From Chryseobacterium gregarium DSM 19109 (GTDB taxonomy: Bacteria > Bacteroidota > Bacteroidia > Flavobacteriales > Weeksellaceae): 64,000 nucleotides of DNA. The DNA is taken from positions 1-64,000 of the forward strand of contig NZ_AUMU01000002.1 in NCBI RefSeq assembly GCF_000430845.1. Direction: 5' to 3'. Both the position numbers and the translations under genes were made by a program. This document shows, one piece after another, positions 60,241 through 64,000 of this stretch. The notes below the pieces were generated by a model. The model had not been told where the DNA came from. It searched no databases and saw only the letters and a program-made list of their open reading frames with translations. Within the stretch, counting starts at the first letter, position 1. Every line of letters begins with the position of its first letter.

Positions 60241-61689
60241 ATGAAAAAGCAGACAATTAAGGAAGTCCTACAGGATTACAGGAAAGTATTACATCATGAC
60301 ATCACGGTTTACGGCTGGGTAAGAACGTTCCGTGCCAATCGTTTTATTGCGCTTAATGATGGTTCTACGATTAATAATTTGCAGATTGTTGTTGATTTCG
60401 AAAATTTTGACGAAGAGATTATAAATAAAATCAGTACAGCTGCGTCCCTGAAAGTTGTAGGTGAAGTGGTGGAAAGCCAGGGAGCCGGACAGGCTGTGGA
60501 AATTATCGCTAAAAAAATTATTATTTTAGGAGATAACTTTACGGAAGAAAGAGATAAAACCATTCTTCAGCCTAAAAAACACACGTTGGAAACGTTGAGA
60601 GATCAGGCTCACCTAAGGTTCAGGACCAATTTATTCGGGGCCGTTTTCAGAGTGCGCCACGCCGTGAGTTTTGCCATCCACTCGTTCTTTAACCAGAACC
60701 AGTTCTTTTATATCAACACACCCATCGTAACAGGTGCTGATGCGGAAGGCGCAGGAGAAATGTTCGGGGTGACCAACTTCGATTTAAACAATATCCCGAG
60801 AGATGAGCAGGGCGATATTGATTTTGCCCAGGATTTCTTCGGTAAGAAAACCAACCTGACGGTTTCAGGACAGCTTGAAGGAGAAACCGCCGCGATGGGA
60901 TTGGGGAGGATCTACACCTTCGGACCTACGTTCCGGGCAGAAAACTCCAACACGACAAGGCACCTTGCGGAATTCTGGATGATTGAACCGGAAGTGGCGT
61001 TCAACAACCTTGAGGATAACATCGATCTGGCGGAAGACTTCTTAAAATATGTTATTCAATATGTATTGGACCACTGTAAAGATGACCTGGACTTCTTGGA
61101 TAAACGTTTTGCAGAAGAGCAAAAAGGAAAAGCGGAAAAAGACAGAGCCAAAGAAGGCCTTATTGAAAAACTGGAAAATGTAGTGGCCAAGCGTTTTAAA
61201 AGGGTTTCTTACACAGAAGCCATTGAGATCCTGATGAACTCAAAAGAAAACAAAAAAGGAAAATTCCAGTATCCGGTTGAAAGCTGGGGAACCGACCTTC
61301 AGTCTGAACACGAAAGGTACTTGGTTGAAAAACACTTTGAAAGCCCGGTGGTCTTATTTGATTATCCGAAAGAGATTAAGGCGTTCTATATGAAGCTCAA
61401 CGACGATAACAAAACCGTTGCGGCAATGGATGTGCTTTTCCCGGGAATCGGTGAAATCATCGGAGGTTCGGAAAGAGAAGCGCGGTTGGATGTTTTAAAA
61501 CAGAAAATGGCAGAAATGCAGGTTGACGAACATGAGCTCTGGTGGTACATGGATACCCGGAAGTTCGGTTCCGTGCCGCACGCCGGATTCGGATTAGGGT
61601 TGGAAAGACTGGTACTTTTCGTAACGGGAATGACCAACATCAGGGACGTGATTCCTTTTCCGAGAACGCCTAAAAATGCTGAATTTTAG
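60241..61689 (+). CDS. asnS: Asparaginyl-tRNA synthetase
   Basis: Charges tRNA-Asn. An N-terminal OB-fold anticodon-binding domain ([19 protein letters not shown]) is followed by the class II catalytic core: [61 protein letters not shown] (motif 2) and [16 protein letters not shown] (motif 3). The ATG at 60241 ([11 protein letters not shown]) is chosen since the longer frame starts in the promoter. 482 residues, normal. A terminator follows. Confidence 0.95.
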   Translation: MKKQTIKEVLQDYRKVLHHDITVYGWVRTFRANRFIALNDGSTINNLQIVVDFENFDEEIINKISTAASLKVVGEVVESQGAGQAVEIIAKKIIILGDNFTEERDKTILQPKKHTLETLRDQAHLRFRTNLFGAVFRVRHAVSFAIHSFFNQNQFFYINTPIVTGADAEGAGEMFGVTNFDLNNIPRDEQGDIDFAQDFFGKKTNLTVSGQLEGETAAMGLGRIYTFGPTFRAENSNTTRHLAEFWMIEPEVAFNNLEDNIDLAEDFLKYVIQYVLDHCKDDLDFLDKRFAEEQKGKAEKDRAKEGLIEKLENVVAKRFKRVSYTEAIEILMNSKENKKGKFQYPVESWGTDLQSEHERYLVEKHFESPVVLFDYPKEIKAFYMKLNDDNKTVAAMDVLFPGIGEIIGGSEREARLDVLKQKMAEMQVDEHELWWYMDTRKFGSVPHAGFGLGLERLVLFVTGMTNIRDVIPFPRTPKNAEF

Positions 61690-61694
61690 ATATA

Positions 61695-61728
61695 AAAAAG
61701 CCTTACAGTTATCTGTAAGGCTTTTTGT
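61695..61728 (+). terminator. Terminator after asnS
   Basis: Perfect 14-base arms AAAAAGCCTTACAG and CTGTAAGGCTTTTT with a four-base loop. Confidence 0.9.
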
Positions 61729-61847
61729 TTATTTTAAAAAGTCATTATTATTTGGTCGATTATACAAAAATCGTGCTAAAATGTTATTTTATCAAAAATA
61801 TTTATTAAATTCGTAGAATATGTTATGTTAACACCATCTAGTAAAAT

Positions 61848-63311
61848 ATGCTTAAACAACACTTACAACTCAAATTAGGACAAAAGCTGGCTCCTCAACA
61901 GATTCAGCTGATGAAACTGATCCAGCTTCACACGCTGGAATTTGAGGAGGAACTTGAGAGAGAATTGGAAGAAAACCCGGCCCTGGAAATTGCAAAAGAG
62001 GAATCCAAAGAAGATGATTATGCTTCGCTGGAGGAATCTTATGAAAGCGAAGGCACAGATACTATTGAAACGGATTTTGATGTTGACCAGTACCTTTATG
62101 ACGATGAGCCGACTTATAAAACGGCATCCAGCAACTATTCCCCTGATGATGAAGAATTCGATAACGAAAGCCTCTTAACGGAAGGGCAGTCCCTTTACGA
62201 TTATCTGCTGGAGCAGATCCACCTGATCAATATCAGTGACGAGGATGAAAAAATCGCGGAATACCTGATCGGCAACCTTGATACGGATGGTTATTTAAGA
62301 AGGGAAATCAAATCCATTGTTGATGACCTTGCCTTCTCTCAGGGTGTTTATACGACCAAGGAAAAAATTGAAGATATTCTTGAAAATTATGTACAGAAGC
62401 TTGATCCGCCGGGAGTGGGCGCAAGAGGCCTGCAGGAATGCCTTCTTTTACAGATTGAAAAGAAAGTGAGCTCCAACAAAGCGGTTTCCCTGGCTGCCAA
62501 TATCCTAAGGTTCCAGTTTGATGCGCTGACCAATAAGCATTATAACAAGATTATCCAGAAATACGATATTGAAGAGGAAGACCTGAAAGATGCCCTGGAG
62601 GAAATTTCTAAATTGTCCCCTAAAGTAGGAGGGAACTTTGATACCCAGACCATCACCATCAACCAGGAAATTATTCCGGATTTTGTAATTCAGGTAAAAG
62701 ACGGACAGGTGATTCCTATGCTGAACAGTAAAAATGCTCCGACTTTAAGGGTTTCGGAGGAATATAAGGATATCTTAACCACTTATTCCCACGATAAAAA
62801 CTCTTCTGAGCATAAACAGGCCGCTCTGTTCATCAAGCAGAAACTGGATGCCGCAAAATGGTATATTGATGCCATCAATCAGCGCCAGAATACTTTATTG
62901 CAGACAATTACAGCCATCGTAAAGTTTCAGAAAGACTATTTTATTACAGGGGATGAAAAATCTTTAAGACCGATGATCCTTAAAGATATTGCAGATATTA
63001 CCGGATTTGATATTTCCACCATTTCAAGGGTGGTAAAAAGCAAATATGCCGATACTTCAAACGGTATTATTTATTTAAAGGATCTGTTTTCAGATAGCCT
63101 GACAAATGATGACGGGGAAGAGGTTTCCACAAAAGAGATCAAAATGCACCTGCAGGAAGTCATCAGCAAGGAAAATAAAAGAAAGCCGTTAACCGATGAT
63201 GCCTTGGTAGTCATTCTGAAAGAACAGGGCTATAATATTGCCAGGAGGACGATCGCCAAATACCGCGAACAGCTTAATATTCCGGTGGCAAGGCTCAGGA
63301 AAGAACTATAA
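61848..63311 (+). CDS. rpoN: RNA polymerase sigma-54 factor
   Basis: N-terminal region I is glutamine- and leucine-rich (LKLGQKLAPQQIQLMKLIQL), followed by an acidic region II, the core-binding domain, the helix-turn-helix (LKDIADITGFDISTISRVVKSKY) and the RpoN box near the C-terminus (ARRTIAKYREQLNIP). These parts are all of sigma-54. 487 residues. Its -24/-12 promoters would need an activator of the NtrC type; none is in the window. Single gene with a terminator. Confidence 0.96.
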   Translation: MLKQHLQLKLGQKLAPQQIQLMKLIQLHTLEFEEELERELEENPALEIAKEESKEDDYASLEESYESEGTDTIETDFDVDQYLYDDEPTYKTASSNYSPDDEEFDNESLLTEGQSLYDYLLEQIHLINISDEDEKIAEYLIGNLDTDGYLRREIKSIVDDLAFSQGVYTTKEKIEDILENYVQKLDPPGVGARGLQECLLLQIEKKVSSNKAVSLAANILRFQFDALTNKHYNKIIQKYDIEEEDLKDALEEISKLSPKVGGNFDTQTITINQEIIPDFVIQVKDGQVIPMLNSKNAPTLRVSEEYKDILTTYSHDKNSSEHKQAALFIKQKLDAAKWYIDAINQRQNTLLQTITAIVKFQKDYFITGDEKSLRPMILKDIADITGFDISTISRVVKSKYADTSNGIIYLKDLFSDSLTNDDGEEVSTKEIKMHLQEVISKENKRKPLTDDALVVILKEQGYNIARRTIAKYREQLNIPVARLRKEL

Positions 63312-63316
63312 AAATA

Positions 63317-63350
63317 AAAAAAAGCATTTCGATCTGAAATGCTTTTTTTA
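63317..63350 (+). terminator. Terminator after rpoN
   Basis: Perfect 14-base arms AAAAAAAGCATTTC and GAAATGCTTTTTTT with a five-base loop. It could also serve the convergent gene. Confidence 0.85.
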
Positions 63351-63399
63351 TGCCCGATAATAAATGTTTTATCCGGATTTCTTAAAAATGAATCTCTTA

Positions 63400-63984
63400 T
63401 TATTCCTGAGAGTCTATTTCCTGCAACTGCTTTAAGTTCCGGCCGAGTTTTTTGATAATAATACCGTACACCACCCTGTAATACAGCCAGACAATCAACA
63501 CGGTAAAAACCGTACTGATGATAATGCCGGCTATGAATCCTGTAATTGTGGAACTGGTGATTTCTATATTCTGGGTATTTACAATATAACAAACGAAAAC
63601 AGTAAAAATAGAAGTGAAGGTAATCAACAGCAGGATATTGATTAAGATAAAAGCATTAACGGTCTTCTTAAACTGAATGATTTTAAGGATGAATTTTTTA
63701 AGGTTCTCCTCAATTTTGATATCCTTATAGTTCTGATAGAATTTATAGACAAAATAGGCGGTTACGGCTAAGCTTAAAATTTTTAAGGTCAGGTAAATGT
63801 GGTCAAAAGTCATTTCCAGCTCCGTTGTTTTCCGGATGCCCATTTTTTCAAGAATGCTGATGAATGTATTGGATTCATTACCCTGGATGATATAGAATAA
63901 TCCGATCAGCGAAAAACATGAGAATTCCGCTACGCTGATCCAGAAGATATATTTCACGTAATTCCGTGATTTTCTGTTTAACAT
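63400..63984 (-). CDS. Uncharacterised four-helix membrane protein
   Basis: A 194-residue protein with about four hydrophobic segments (YIFWISVAEFSCFSLIGLFY, ILSLAVTAYFVYKFY, FILINILLLITFTSIFTVFV, TGFIAGIIISTVFTVLIVWLYY) and a basic C-terminus (LGRNLKQLQEIDSQE). No family is recognised. Its start lies 16 bases from the window edge, so an upstream partner may be missing. Confidence 0.6.
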   Translation of the reverse strand: MLNRKSRNYVKYIFWISVAEFSCFSLIGLFYIIQGNESNTFISILEKMGIRKTTELEMTFDHIYLTLKILSLAVTAYFVYKFYQNYKDIKIEENLKKFILKIIQFKKTVNAFILINILLLITFTSIFTVFVCYIVNTQNIEITSSTITGFIAGIIISTVFTVLIVWLYYRVVYGIIIKKLGRNLKQLQEIDSQE

Positions 63985-64000
63985 CTGAAGGATCTCATGG

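Noticed and set aside
1..64000. CRISPR arrays, prophage, integrative elements
   Set aside because: No spaced direct repeats, phage structural genes, integrase or att-like repeats were seen. The only mobile DNA found is the IS end at 1-326.

Overview
The window looks like chromosome of a flavobacterium of the Chryseobacterium type (Bacteroidota, Weeksellaceae). The grounds are a type IX secretion sorting tail on a surface protein, many promoters of the Bacteroidota form TAnnTTTG, almost no Shine-Dalgarno sequences, an S16 protein with a long C-terminal extension, and small families typical of this group (DUF6341, DUF6427, LA_2272-type surface repeats, TonB receptor plus lipoprotein pairs). Most of it is ordinary core genome in short operons separated by strong hairpin terminators. 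No prophage, CRISPR array, rRNA operon or large island is visible.

Layout. 1-1651: the end of an IS3-family element cuts off the 5' part of a BspA-like (DUF285) surface protein gene. 2084-2154: tRNA-Gln. 2494-9529: der, upp, a ComF-like gene, a thioesterase, a frameshifted thioredoxin-like gene, queD, lpxH, a LuxE-type acyltransferase and a possible PD-(D/E)XK protein. 9712-14684: an M15-like peptidase, an unknown protein, a seven-helix membrane protein, a histidine kinase and response regulator pair, and a DUF2235 (Tle1-like) lipase. 14860-22730: ABC-F, a small Cys/His protein with a TonB receptor and lipoprotein (possibly metal uptake), trigger factor and a LolA-like protein. 23077-28185: mostly minus strand, from DUF3109 to pssA, with a likely Flavo-1 RNA. 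28370-36458: LTA-synthase-like protein, DUF2147, pdhB, kup, a Fur-family regulator and an OstA/LptA-like protein.

36891-45277: two aminotransferases, a START-like protein, an amidase, YqgE, pdxH, HU, panD with a flippase-like protein, and two tandem terD genes. 45296-50282: minus-strand unknowns, a TPR protein, two membrane proteins and an M3 peptidase. 50498-55159: SRPBCC, a divergent GreA-like factor, a DoxX-like protein, a nitroreductase, rpsP-rimM and a lipoprotein. 55290-60104: a serine hydrolase and two regulators, one of them divergent from a surface-repeat protein and a CDP-alcohol transferase across a region with two matching palindromes. 60241-63984: asnS, rpoN and a membrane protein.

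No clear new multi-gene system could be shown. The best leads are: the separate seven-helix protein with a kinase, regulator and lipase (11173-14684); the paired operators at 58731-58794; the large inverted repeat ahead of the possible metal-uptake unit (16857-16909); the GreA-like factor with an altered tip; the class IV aminotransferase that appears to lack its lysine; and seven promoters that abut start codons, which suggests leaderless mRNAs.
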